A stretch of DNA of 64,000 bases from Marinobacter koreensis (GTDB lineage Bacteria > Pseudomonadota > Gammaproteobacteria > Pseudomonadales > Oleiphilaceae). The first letter of the stretch is position 1. The number at the start of each line of letters is the position of its first letter. Below the pieces are notes generated by a model. That model was given only the letters and a program-made list of their open reading frames with translations, ran no database searches and had not been told where the DNA came from. The stretch spans positions 589,556 through 653,555 of the forward strand of contig NZ_JAKZAJ010000003.1 in the NCBI RefSeq assembly GCF_023156285.1, given 5' to 3'. Of the stretch, positions 1 to 8,398 are shown piece after piece. A program made the translations under genes and the position numbers.

Positions 1-1356
1 GATCCGGATGTAGCCATCCTCCTGGATCAGGGCGATGTCCCCGGTCTTGAGGAATCCGTCGTCGGTAAAGGACTTGCGAGTGTCTTCCGGACGCTGCCAG
101 TAACCGCGCATCACCTGAGGGCCTTTGACACAAAGTTCGCCCGGCTCACCCAGCGGCGTTTCATTGCCTTCCTCGTCGATGGTTTTTACCACCGTGGACG
201 GAATCGGCAGGCCAATCGTACCGAGCTGGATGGCACTGTGGGGATTGAAGGTGACCACGGGAGAGGTTTCAGTCATCCCATAGCCTTCAGAGATCGCACA
301 CCCGGTTACCCGCTCCCACATCTTCGCGGTATCGCTGGTCAAGGCCATGCCACCGGAAGACGTCAGCTTCAGCGCACTGAAATCGAGGTCCTGGAATTCC
401 TCGTTGTTGCACAGAGCCACGAAGAGGGTATTCAGGCCCAGGAAGGCGGTGAACTTGTGGTTTTTCAGTTCTTTGACAAAGGCCGGAATATCCCGCGGAT
501 TCGGGATCAGGATGTTGTGCGCGCCGGCCTCCAGCATGATCCCGCAGTTCAGCGTGAACGAATAGATGTGGTACAGCGGAAGCGGCGCGATCACCACTTC
601 TTTGCCTTCCTGGACGGTGTCTTCCATCATCGGCCGCACCTGGAGCAGGTTTGCCACGAGGTTGCCGTGAGTCAGCATGGCACCCTTGGCAACACCAGTT
701 GTACCGCCGGTGTACTGAAGAACGGCAATGTCATCCGTCTTGCACTCGACCGGCGAGAACTTTTCGCGAGCACCGGCACTGAGTACGGCCGGCAGCTTGT
801 GGGCGCCGGGAATGTTGAACGGCGGCACCATCTTCTTGACGTGCTTGACCACCGCATTCATGAGAGTCCGCTTGATGGGCGAATTCATGTCGGCGATTTC
901 GGTGACAATGACGTGCTCGATGCCCGTCTGCGGAATGACCTTCTCGGCGGTTCCCGCCATGTTGGCCAGGACAACCAGCGCCTTGGCACCGGAATCGTTG
1001 AATTGATGCTCCATTTCCCGCTCGGTATACAGCGGGTTGGTGTTCACCACAATCAGCCCTGCCCGCATTGCGCCGAAGACAACCACGGGGTACTGGGGCA
1101 GGTTCGGCATCTGGACCGCGATACGGTCACCGGGTTTGAGGTCGGTCTTGTTCTGAAGCCAGGAGGCGAAATTCCGGGTCTGGGTATCGAGATCCCGGTA
1201 GGTGAGCGTTGCGCCAACAGCAGAGAACGCTGGCCGGTCTGCATACTTCTTCACAGCCTGCTCGAACACGTCCACCATGCTCTTGTATTTATCCAGGTCT
1301 ATCTCCCGCGGCACACCGGCGGGATACTTGTCCTGATAGAACTGCTCAAAATCCAT
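1..1356 (-). CDS. fadD: Long-chain fatty-acid--CoA ligase FadD (3' end outside window)
   Basis: Activates free fatty acids to acyl-CoA via an acyl-adenylate, the entry step of beta-oxidation. The 452 visible residues begin MDFEQFYQDKYPAGVPREI and carry the adenylate-forming hallmarks: the phosphate-binding loop YTGGTTGVAKG near residue 213, the GYGMTETSP motif near 358 and FLKTGD near 428. About 110 C-terminal residues, including the catalytic-lysine subdomain, lie beyond the window. The ATG at 1356 is chosen over the in-frame ATG at 1362 because AGGAG sits about six bases before it. It is divergent from the MaoC-type gene, which also acts on acyl-CoA. Confidence 0.93.
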   Translation of the reverse strand, partial: MDFEQFYQDKYPAGVPREIDLDKYKSMVDVFEQAVKKYADRPAFSAVGATLTYRDLDTQTRNFASWLQNKTDLKPGDRIAVQMPNLPQYPVVVFGAMRAGLIVVNTNPLYTEREMEHQFNDSGAKALVVLANMAGTAEKVIPQTGIEHVIVTEIADMNSPIKRTLMNAVVKHVKKMVPPFNIPGAHKLPAVLSAGAREKFSPVECKTDDIAVLQYTGGTTGVAKGAMLTHGNLVANLLQVRPMMEDTVQEGKEVVIAPLPLYHIYSFTLNCGIMLEAGAHNILIPNPRDIPAFVKELKNHKFTAFLGLNTLFVALCNNEEFQDLDFSALKLTSSGGMALTSDTAKMWERVTGCAISEGYGMTETSPVVTFNPHSAIQLGTIGLPIPSTVVKTIDEEGNETPLGEPGELCVKGPQVMRGYWQRPEDTRKSFTDDGFLKTGDIALIQEDGYIRI

Positions 1357-1542
1357 CACCATCTCCTGTTTGGCGCTTCTGATTGTAATGGTCTACCCAT
1401 GTCTTTTTGGTCAAAAAATCAACTCGACAAAAGTAGCAGCCCGAAAAAACTGGGAGAGAATAGCAGTTTTGTTAACGTTGAGGTAGGTTTCAGCGCAGAC
1501 ACTGACCAATGCCTTTCCGGCCAACAGCGTGCGGAGCACATC

Positions 1543-2016
1543 ATGAACGATATGGAAAACGTGACCTACGATGAATTGAACGAGGGTGATACGGCCACGT
1601 TCACACGAACCCTGACCGAGAACGACCTGATTCTTTTTGCCGCCGTTTCAGGCGACGTGAACCCCGTTCACCTGGATCAGGAGTTTGCAGAGAATTCCAT
1701 GTTCAAGGAGCGCATTGCCCATGGCATGTGGAGTGGCTCGCTGGTATCCGCCGCCCTTGCGACGGTCATGCCCGGTCCGGGGACCATCTACCTGGAACAG
1801 AGCCTCGCGTTCAAACGCCCGGTCAAACTGGATGACACCATCACGGTGAACCTGAAGGTTCTGAAAAAGGAACCGAAAAACCGGGTAACGATCGAATGCG
1901 ATGTACGCAACCAGAAAGGTCAGCAGGTGGTATCGGGTGAGGCGAAAGTGATCGCTCCGAAAGACAAGGTATCTCTCACCAAACCCGATCTCCCTACCAT
2001 CACGATTGAGGACTGA
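1543..2016 (+). CDS. MaoC-like (R)-specific enoyl-CoA hydratase, PhaJ type
   Basis: 157-residue single hot-dog-fold protein. The hydratase-2 motif is plain near residues 38-44 (SGDVNPVHLD); its Asp and His are the catalytic pair in PhaJ-type hydratases, which convert trans-2-enoyl-CoA to (R)-3-hydroxyacyl-CoA. This links beta-oxidation to polyhydroxyalkanoate or other acyl-CoA uses. The ATG at 1543 has a GGAG about six bases upstream; the frame stays open far upstream but only as the antisense of fadD. A MaoC-domain protein with another acyl substrate is the main alternative. The gene is divergent from fadD, with about 190 bases of shared upstream DNA. Confidence 0.85.
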   Translation: MNDMENVTYDELNEGDTATFTRTLTENDLILFAAVSGDVNPVHLDQEFAENSMFKERIAHGMWSGSLVSAALATVMPGPGTIYLEQSLAFKRPVKLDDTITVNLKVLKKEPKNRVTIECDVRNQKGQQVVSGEAKVIAPKDKVSLTKPDLPTITIED

Positions 2017-2022
2017 CCCACC

Positions 2023-2056
2023 CTGAGAGCCGGGGCCGGAAAGGCCCTGCTCTCAG
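2023..2056. terminator. Hairpin between convergent genes
   Basis: An 8-bp perfect stem (CTGAGAGC / GCTCTCAG) is extended inward by a GGGCC/GGCCC stem. It lies between the end of the MaoC gene and the end of the TonB-like gene, and includes the latter's stop codon. There is no U-tract on either side, so it may be a bidirectional RNA-end stabiliser rather than a true intrinsic terminator. Confidence 0.45.
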
Positions 2057-3057
2057 CCCGGCAGGAAATCCACCGGGAACCGGACGGTTCTCGGCTCAAC
2101 GTCGTCCGCGCCGAAATTGAACATGCGGACCCGCAGCGCAATCCGGCTTTCCAGGGTGGGATTGTCCAGCTCGGAGCTGACAACTTCGCAGGACGACACG
2201 GTGCCATCGGGCTGGATGACCAGCTCCAGCAGCACCTTACCCTGCAGCGTCGGATCCTGGCGTAGCTCCCGCCGGTACAGCGAGTACAACGCGGTTTTCT
2301 GGCTGTCGAAGACCTTCCTGATATTGCTCATGGCCCGTTGACCCGGCCCCTTATCAGCCTTGGGCTCGGCCTTTGCCACGGCCTTCTGAACCGGTTCGGG
2401 CTCCGCTTGCACCGATTTCACCTCATGGCCTGCGACAGCAACCTCCGTGGTTGGTGCATCGGTTTTTTCCACGCCTTTGCTACCGGCAAGTACCCTGGAT
2501 GGCTCGGGTTTGTCCGCAGTCTCCGCCGGTGTGGTTTTTCCGGCGTTGGCCCTGAGTACAGGCGCCGGCTCGGCTTCCGGCGCTCGGAGCGCCGCCAATC
2601 GGTCTTTCATCGCCAGCAAACCGGACCGGGAAGCCGTTTCCCGGGCCTGTTGCACAGTCTGTTCGGGCGGCGCCGGAGCCCGCTCAGCCGCTACGGGTTT
2701 CGGTGGCGGCGTCTGCACAGGCTCGGGCTTTGGCGTTTCCGCTTTCGGGGCCGGCTCGGGTTCTGGCTCGGGCTTTGGCTCAGGCTTTGGGGGCTCGACA
2801 ACCGGTTCCGGCTCAACCGGCTTCGCCTTCGGTTCCGGCCTGGGCTGTTCCAGAAGATGCGCCAGAGCGGGTGGGACCTTCTCCACCTCGTTCCGGTCCG
2901 GCTCGGGCAAATCGATCAGAGGAATCAACAATGCCGGTGGCACAAACAGAAGCGCTACCAGTGACAGGATGATCAGGAACCGGGTTCGTTCACCCCGCTC
3001 CTTCGACCAGGGCAGCTCCGAGACCGGCGCCCAGGGCATCGACATGGCTTCACCCAC
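2053..3057 (-). CDS. TonB-like energy transducer with AgmX/PglI-type C-terminal domain
   Basis: 334 residues: short cytoplasmic N-terminus, one membrane segment (about 26-48), a long Pro/Glu/Lys-rich periplasm-spanning stretch (about 55-135), then a C-terminal domain (about 235-334) resembling the TonB-like AgmX/PglI C-terminal family (GKVLLELVIQPDGTVSSCEV). The family transmits proton-motive energy from an ExbB/ExbD-type motor to the outer envelope. The GTG at 3057 is preferred because GGAGG stands seven bases upstream; the next ATG (3045) is too far from it. The gene overlaps the end of the preceding exbD-like gene, so translation is probably coupled. It is the last gene of the operon. Confidence 0.8.
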   Translation of the reverse strand: MGEAMSMPWAPVSELPWSKERGERTRFLIILSLVALLFVPPALLIPLIDLPEPDRNEVEKVPPALAHLLEQPRPEPKAKPVEPEPVVEPPKPEPKPEPEPEPAPKAETPKPEPVQTPPPKPVAAERAPAPPEQTVQQARETASRSGLLAMKDRLAALRAPEAEPAPVLRANAGKTTPAETADKPEPSRVLAGSKGVEKTDAPTTEVAVAGHEVKSVQAEPEPVQKAVAKAEPKADKGPGQRAMSNIRKVFDSQKTALYSLYRRELRQDPTLQGKVLLELVIQPDGTVSSCEVVSSELDNPTLESRIALRVRMFNFGADDVEPRTVRFPVDFLPG

Positions 3058-3538
3058 GACGCACCTCCGGCTCTACCGCCAGCCGGACCTGCCGGAAACG
3101 TTCATCGACGCAGGTCTGCATGATCTTGCGCAGCAGCCGGTAGTCAGTATCCCGACCGGCCATGATCGTCACCGGCAGACCCTGGTCCGGAACGGATTCC
3201 AGTCGGTCCCGGCGCCATGACAACTCCTCGGACAACCCGGCGATAGTGGTGTCGTCAGCACCAATGCTATCGAGACGCGCCACTTCCCTTCCCTGCACCA
3301 GGATCGACTGGCCACTCACCTGGACCGTGAGGTTTTCCACTGCCTGTTGCTCCGCCGTGGAAATCGGAAGTGGCACATCGGTCGTGTTCTGCAGGACTTT
3401 GACATCGGACGAGTTCACCATGAGGAAAAACACAAGAATGGTGAAGATGTCCATCAATGACACCAGGTTCAGACCACCGGTTTTGTGCATCCGGCTGTAG
3501 TGACGCTTCAGTCGGCGGGAACGGTGAGAACTCTTCAT
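3050..3538 (-). CDS. ExbD/TolR family protein (first copy, proton-site Asp present)
   Basis: 162 residues with a basic cytoplasmic N-terminus, a single membrane helix (about 25-43) and a periplasmic domain. The helix contains NLVSLMDIFTILVFF; Asp30 aligns with the conserved membrane aspartate of ExbD/TolR that carries protons in the motor. It overlaps both neighbours by a few bases and is next to a second ExbD-like gene and a TolQ/ExbB-like gene, as in the AglR-AglQ-AglS motor set of Myxococcus. Confidence 0.85.
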   Translation of the reverse strand: MKSSHRSRRLKRHYSRMHKTGGLNLVSLMDIFTILVFFLMVNSSDVKVLQNTTDVPLPISTAEQQAVENLTVQVSGQSILVQGREVARLDSIGADDTTIAGLSEELSWRRDRLESVPDQGLPVTIMAGRDTDYRLLRKIMQTCVDERFRQVRLAVEPEVRRG

Positions 3539-4065
3539 GCGCCCTCCCCGTCCGATGCAGTATCACTCGGTGCCAGCTTGCGGTTCTCCGGGGCATCCAT
3601 CAGGGAAATGTCCGGAAACAGCTCGCCCTGAACCACGTTCGCGGCCACGACCGCGGGATAAGACCGAACGGTATCCATGGTCGTCACCAGCGTCTGGTAA
3701 TCGATGTCGGGCCCAACCTCCAGAATCACATCGGTCTTCTCGGGAATCCGGGCCTTGATGTCGCGAAGCAGGGTTCGAAGACTTGCAAAGTCCTGCTCTC
3801 CCTCCTTCAGTGGCAAGGCCCGTATGAGTCCACGCTCAGAGTCGGCCACCTCAATGCCCGATGGAATAAGCGTCACCACCAGGTTCAGGCTTTCCGCATC
3901 CGGGGTCTCTCCACTGGCCATACCCGGAAAGTTAAGATCAATGGTCCGAACCTGCGTAAACACCATGCCCAGCAGCAATACCGGGACCAGTACGATCATC
4001 AGATTCATGAACGCGGTGATGTCGAGCTCCGGTGAGCCGGTCATTCGGCGATGTCGACGTCTCAT
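3535..4065 (-). CDS. ExbD/TolR family protein (second copy, Asn at the proton site)
   Basis: 176 residues with the ExbD/TolR layout: basic N-terminus, one membrane helix (about 16-36) and a periplasmic domain. The helix reads DITAFMNLMIVLVPVLLL; aligned with ExbD (VTPFID...), the usual membrane Asp is replaced by Asn21. The two ExbD-like copies may therefore differ in role, one proton-carrying and one structural. It overlaps the following exbD-like gene by 4 bases and lies 43 bases after the exbB-like gene. Confidence 0.82.
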   Translation of the reverse strand: MRRRHRRMTGSPELDITAFMNLMIVLVPVLLLGMVFTQVRTIDLNFPGMASGETPDAESLNLVVTLIPSGIEVADSERGLIRALPLKEGEQDFASLRTLLRDIKARIPEKTDVILEVGPDIDYQTLVTTMDTVRSYPAVVAANVVQGELFPDISLMDAPENRKLAPSDTASDGEGA

Positions 4066-4108
4066 GGCTACCTCCTGTTCCGCTCTGTTGCGCTCGGAAC
4101 CCTGTGCT

Positions 4109-4759
4109 TCACGCCGCTGCCCGGGTAGTGGCCACCGGCTCGGACACCAGGTTCAGGAGTTTCACACCGGCCATTTCGAAACTGTCCACGATTTCATTGG
4201 TGCGGGTCTGCAGCAGCGCGTGAAACATCAGCAATGGAATCGCCGACATCAGCCCGAAGGCCGTGGTGTTCATCGCCACCGAAATACTGCCGGACAGCAG
4301 GCTGGCCTTCTGGGACGGATCGGCGGCAGCGACGGCCGTAAACGCGGAGATCAGACCAATGATCGTGCCCAACAGCCCCAGGAGGGTGGCAATGTTAGCC
4401 AGCGTCGCCAGGTATTGGGTGCGCTTCTCCAATCGGGGCAGGACTTCCATCAAACCTTCTTCCATCGCGTACTCGATGTCTTCCCGCCGACTGTTATTCA
4501 GCAAGCGACCTAGCCCGGCGCCCATGATACCGGCGATGGCGCTGTCTGAATGGCTGGCTGCCTTCATTGCCTGACGGTACTCCCGCTTCTGTAACAGGGG
4601 CAGGATCCCCTTCTCGAACGCAATGCGATTCTTTCGTCGCACCGCCCCCAGGTAGATGAACCGCTCCAGCGTGATGGCCAGGCCGATCGCAAGAACCACC
4701 GCAATGGGGTACATGAAGGGGCCACCTTCCTGAAAAAAACGAACGATTGTGTCCAGCAT
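4109..4759 (-). CDS. MotA/TolQ/ExbB proton channel family protein
   Basis: 216 residues with three predicted membrane segments (about 15-35, 107-128 and 150-175) and a cytoplasmic loop between the first two, the usual TolQ/ExbB topology. The glycine-rich second helix (LLGLLGTIIGLISAF) and third helix (NTTAFGLMSAIPLLMF) fit the family. It would form the proton-conducting stator with the two ExbD-like proteins and drive the TonB/AgmX-like protein. Length and topology match TolQ or AglR rather than the four-helix MotA. Confidence 0.88.
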   Translation of the reverse strand: MLDTIVRFFQEGGPFMYPIAVVLAIGLAITLERFIYLGAVRRKNRIAFEKGILPLLQKREYRQAMKAASHSDSAIAGIMGAGLGRLLNNSRREDIEYAMEEGLMEVLPRLEKRTQYLATLANIATLLGLLGTIIGLISAFTAVAAADPSQKASLLSGSISVAMNTTAFGLMSAIPLLMFHALLQTRTNEIVDSFEMAGVKLLNLVSEPVATTRAAA

Positions 4760-4786
4760 GTCTTGTCTCCGTCTTCTACTGCACAG

Positions 4787-5122
4787 TTAAGGCTGAATGC
4801 CCTGCGGATTGAGTGTCATCGGGTCCAGGGTTTCCCGGAATCGCCTGTGATTGCCCAGCGCCAGTGGGTTCACCGGCTCTTCCAGGGAGGGTGCGCGATC
4901 GTCCAGCTCGGCCCGGGGCCGGCGTGGCAGGGTCGGTGGCTGCCACGGCAGGATAAACAGGATCCGGGGATCGTCCTCGCCACGGGTTGCGGAAATGCCC
5001 TGTATCCCGAGCCGGATCCCGGCCTGATCCGCCTCAGTATTCTGCGAATTATCGGCCTGCGCCTGCGGCAGGCTGAACATAGCGACGACCCATAACGGGA
5101 GGGTCAGTAACAACCGCTTCAT
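4787..5122 (-). CDS. Small exported protein of unknown function
   Basis: 111 residues: cleavable signal peptide (MKRLLLTLPLWVVAMFSLPQ, cut near AQA) followed by a Pro-rich, basic, probably unstructured mature part. Not recognised. The ATG at 5122 is preferred over the one at 5125 because GGAGG is only one base before the latter. Its start touches the stop of the TPR lipoprotein gene, and it sits inside the motor operon, so it is likely a periplasmic accessory of that complex. Confidence 0.65.
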   Translation of the reverse strand: MKRLLLTLPLWVVAMFSLPQAQADNSQNTEADQAGIRLGIQGISATRGEDDPRILFILPWQPPTLPRRPRAELDDRAPSLEEPVNPLALGNHRRFRETLDPMTLNPQGIQP

Positions 5123-5607
5123 CATTCCTCCAGCCTCCGTTTCAAGTCGGCGATCCAGCCAGCCACATCGGCATCCTCCTCCGGACTGAGCGCCTCATAT
5201 GCCCGGTACTGTGACAGTGCGGTTTTCAGGTCGAGCAGATACAGCTCAGAAATAACCGCCAGGTTGTAATGCAGCTCGGGCACCCCGGGGGATTCGTCAA
5301 TACCCTGTTTCAGGAAGTCGGCGGCCGCCTCATAGTCGTGGCGATCCGCCAGTGCAAGCGCCAGATTGTTGATGGTTGCAGCGTCGGCGGGATTCAGCCG
5401 CACGGCCTGCGTCCAGTCTTCGATGGCCTGCTCCGCCGCGCCGTTATCCCACGCCGCCTTTCCCTGCGCCGCCAGCTGCGCCGCCTTGACCGGATCGGGC
5501 TCGGGCTTTGGATGGGCCTCCGGCGTGACAGAGGGCCCGGCGCAACCGGTAAGCCATAGCAACACCAGCAATCCGGAAAACCACGAGGACGTGAACCTAT
5601 GCACCAT
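5122..5607 (-). CDS. TPR-repeat outer-membrane lipoprotein
   Basis: 161 residues with a type II signal peptide ending in the lipobox LTGC (about residues 17-20), then a Pro/Glu linker and about three tetratricopeptide units (for example AAWDNGAAEQAIEDWTQAV and NLALALADRHDYEAAADFLK). Size and layout recall AglT/GltE, the TPR lipoprotein of the Myxococcus Agl-Glt machine. The ATG at 5607 is chosen over an upstream GTG because an AGGGA lies 4-5 bases ahead. It overlaps the end of the upstream gene by 11 bases. Confidence 0.78.
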   Translation of the reverse strand: MVHRFTSSWFSGLLVLLWLTGCAGPSVTPEAHPKPEPDPVKAAQLAAQGKAAWDNGAAEQAIEDWTQAVRLNPADAATINNLALALADRHDYEAAADFLKQGIDESPGVPELHYNLAVISELYLLDLKTALSQYRAYEALSPEEDADVAGWIADLKRRLEE

Positions 5608-8398
5608 CGTTTCCCTCACTGTTCCAACTCATCCAGCGAACGGACCGGTCATACCGGCCGGGATTCATCTGGCCCAGAACCTCCAGGCTTCTTCCGATCC
5701 AGGGATCAAATCCATGCTCCACGATCCGCCCGTGATTTTTGGCATGCAGCGCGATCGCTTTCTCCTCAAACGGATAAGCCTGCTCCTCGAGCAGCATCTG
5801 GTACTGCATGGCCTCCATTTCGTTGAGGTCCGACGGCACGGTCGACGCCATCAGATCGGCAGCGAGCTGACGATAGAGTTCAGCTCGCCGATAAAGGACC
5901 TCCGACTCGACCGCTTCACCGCCGAACTGCTGTGCCTGGACGAAATATGTCCGGGCCGCTTCGAGCGCTACCTGTTTACGGTCCAGCGCCCTGGCGAGCG
6001 GTTGTGTCAACGGGATGCTGGCAAAGGTGTCGGCCTCACGGATGCCCAACGCCATTGCACTGCGGGCACTCAGCCGTAATGTCTCCTCGGAATGCCAGTC
6101 GCTGGACAACTCTGCCTGAACCATGGCCTGTTGCCACTGTTCCGGATGGCTCGCGGATTCCGTCAGACGTTGCCGCATGGTCTGGAGCCGAATGTGACTG
6201 TCCGCATCCTTCGCCCTGGGTCGGGTGTCCAGGTAACGAACATAAAGGGCATTACGCTGTTTGAGGTCGCCGGCGTCGTGAAACAGATCGGCCGCCCGGA
6301 GCCTGAACGGCCAGGGATCCTCCCGGGTTTCCGCCATGGCGAGCAATTCCTCCGCGGCGCGAACGGGCTGATCCGACTCGGTGTAGGCATACACCAGTTT
6401 TTCACCGATCCCCGACGTCAGATCGTGGTCCGGATAGTCCCGGCGGAATCGCCGAAGCTCGTTGATAGCGGTCTGCCATTCCGAGGCTTTCAGGAGGGTG
6501 TTGGCTGCATCGAAGCGACCCCGGATCGCCATTTCCGAACCGGGGGCAAGGGTTTCAATGCGCTGGAAGTGGGCAACTGCCAGAGAAACCTCGCCAGCGG
6601 ATGCCGCAGCCTGGCCCTGCTGGTATATCGCCGCCGCCAGCTGCCCCACTACCGCTTTCCGGTCGTTTCCGGTGGTTCCGGGCACCTTGCCGTCATCGAT
6701 CAGAGTCAGCGTCTGACGCCACGCCCTCTCCGCCTCGGCGTATTGCTGACGTGCCTGCCTCACCTTCGCCATGACCAGCCAGGCTGAATAATGCGCTTTC
6801 TGACCAGCCCCGGACGGCGTGGTGACGGCATGGGCGTAGTCGATGGCACGGTCATAATCGCCGTTGGCATACCAGCGTGTCGCAAGATCCGCCTGCGCGG
6901 CCGCCGTTCGGCTATCGGACGGGAAGGTGCTTGCAAAACGGTCAATCTCTGCTGAAAGATCGCTCAGCGCCTCCGCCGGAGATGGCGCACTGCTATCGGA
7001 CGGCACCCGCTTCCGATACAGCGTAATAGCAGCCCAGGCAGAGTCGGCCGCTTCCGGGTAGTCGGGCGATTGATAGGCTGCCGTCCGGAAGTTGTTGATT
7101 GCAGCCTCATCTTCACCGGCCTGCAATCGCGCATCCCCTGCAAGGCGCCAGATCGACCCTGCTTCGGATTGCCTTCGTGCCAGTGACTCATAGTAGTCCG
7201 CCGCCCTTGCAAACCCGGACACGGCCTCCCCTTTGGCCGCCAGGCGCTCCGAGGCGGAGTGGTAATGATAGTCGGCGAGTGTACGGGCATATTGCTGCCA
7301 GAGCCGCTGCTGGTTCCGGTCAAGCCCCTTGTAGGCGTCGTCCGGAAGATAGGCCGCCACGTAATCCGCTTTCGCATCACGTGCGGCCTCGGGCTTACCC
7401 GCCTGCCGCCAGACCTGAACGACCTGGTTCAGGAACTCCGGGTTGTCCCGATGGTCCGGATAACGTTGTACAAAACGCCGGTTTACCCGGACACTCGCCG
7501 AAGGCTCACCGGTCACGGCGTAGAGATCGGCCAACCGGTCATAGACGAGGGGCACCCAGGGGCGGGGCACGCCGTCGCCCAACCACCCTTCCAGGCTTGC
7601 CACTCCCTGCTTCCTCGACGCCATCACGGCAAGGATTCGCAGGGTATCGTCGATGGTGTCTACGGAAGACTGTGCTACCGATCCAAGGCTCGCTTCGGTG
7701 GGCAGGAACCCATCCAGGACATCCAGGAAGGTGGCAGCGGCACGGTCCCAGGCCCCGGCGCCCTGTTTGAACTGGCTCCAGCCCAACATATACCGGGCCT
7801 TGCTCTTCAGCGCCTCGCCACCCTCACCCTTTATCAACGTCTGATAGCTGGTTTCGGCCCGGGCATACTTGCCGGCGGAGAATTCCGCTTCGGCAATCCG
7901 GAATCGCGATTCCGGTACCAGTGGCGAGTCCGGGTACAGGCCGACCAGTTGCCGGAGACGCTCTGTCGATTCATCGGTGTGCCCGGTCAGGGCGTGGGCC
8001 TTGGCCATCTGGTAGAGCAACTCGTCAAGACGCCCGGAAAAGGAGCCACGATCCAGAATCGATTCATAGCTGGCAATCGCCTCCCGATAGATCTCCGGTT
8101 CCTGGTCGGCGCTGTAACCAACATCCTCTCCGGAGCGCATTCGGATATTGGACAGCCGGTTCAACGCGTCCACCCGCACTTCCGGCTCATCAGAGGTTTC
8201 GAAAAGCCGTTGATAGCGCCGGCCCACTTCTGCGGGGGAAATGGCGGGCAAGGGCCGACTCTCGAACTTGAGGAAAACCGGTCGCATATCGGCAATGGTT
8301 TTACCGTCCCGGTCCAACTCGACCTTGAACGACTCCTGGGCCAACAGACTGCCCGGTAACAACAGGCTGAACGCGCAAAGTCCCGCAAGAACCCTCAT
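5597..8398 (-). CDS. Large periplasmic TPR protein (GltD-like candidate)
   Basis: 933 residues with a signal peptide (about 1-20, ending LLAQ) and TPR-type helical pairs over nearly the whole length (for example RIAEAEFSAGKYARAETSYQ and AWLVMAKVRQARQQYAEAER). It has no enzymatic motif and is predicted to be a periplasmic scaffold. Its start codon overlaps the stop of the preceding gene (ATGA). By size and context it corresponds to the big TPR subunit of the Agl-Glt-like complex; that assignment is inferred from operon content, not from an alignment. Confidence 0.75.
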   Translation of the reverse strand: MRVLAGLCAFSLLLPGSLLAQESFKVELDRDGKTIADMRPVFLKFESRPLPAISPAEVGRRYQRLFETSDEPEVRVDALNRLSNIRMRSGEDVGYSADQEPEIYREAIASYESILDRGSFSGRLDELLYQMAKAHALTGHTDESTERLRQLVGLYPDSPLVPESRFRIAEAEFSAGKYARAETSYQTLIKGEGGEALKSKARYMLGWSQFKQGAGAWDRAAATFLDVLDGFLPTEASLGSVAQSSVDTIDDTLRILAVMASRKQGVASLEGWLGDGVPRPWVPLVYDRLADLYAVTGEPSASVRVNRRFVQRYPDHRDNPEFLNQVVQVWRQAGKPEAARDAKADYVAAYLPDDAYKGLDRNQQRLWQQYARTLADYHYHSASERLAAKGEAVSGFARAADYYESLARRQSEAGSIWRLAGDARLQAGEDEAAINNFRTAAYQSPDYPEAADSAWAAITLYRKRVPSDSSAPSPAEALSDLSAEIDRFASTFPSDSRTAAAQADLATRWYANGDYDRAIDYAHAVTTPSGAGQKAHYSAWLVMAKVRQARQQYAEAERAWRQTLTLIDDGKVPGTTGNDRKAVVGQLAAAIYQQGQAAASAGEVSLAVAHFQRIETLAPGSEMAIRGRFDAANTLLKASEWQTAINELRRFRRDYPDHDLTSGIGEKLVYAYTESDQPVRAAEELLAMAETREDPWPFRLRAADLFHDAGDLKQRNALYVRYLDTRPRAKDADSHIRLQTMRQRLTESASHPEQWQQAMVQAELSSDWHSEETLRLSARSAMALGIREADTFASIPLTQPLARALDRKQVALEAARTYFVQAQQFGGEAVESEVLYRRAELYRQLAADLMASTVPSDLNEMEAMQYQMLLEEQAYPFEEKAIALHAKNHGRIVEHGFDPWIGRSLEVLGQMNPGRYDRSVRWMSWNSEGNDGA

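Noticed and set aside
238..1542. Long plus-strand open frame running into the MaoC gene
   Set aside because: It is the antisense of fadD in a GC-rich frame without stops; its sequence shows no domain and the hydratase begins only at 1543.
1357..1542. FadR/PsrA-type operator in the fadD-maoC intergenic region
   Set aside because: A TTTTTG-GT-CAAAAA dyad is present, but it does not fit either consensus well enough to call.
2447..3220. Gly/Ser-rich plus-strand frame opposite the TonB-like gene
   Set aside because: Low-complexity mirror of the Pro/Glu-rich coding repeat; no start signal or domain.
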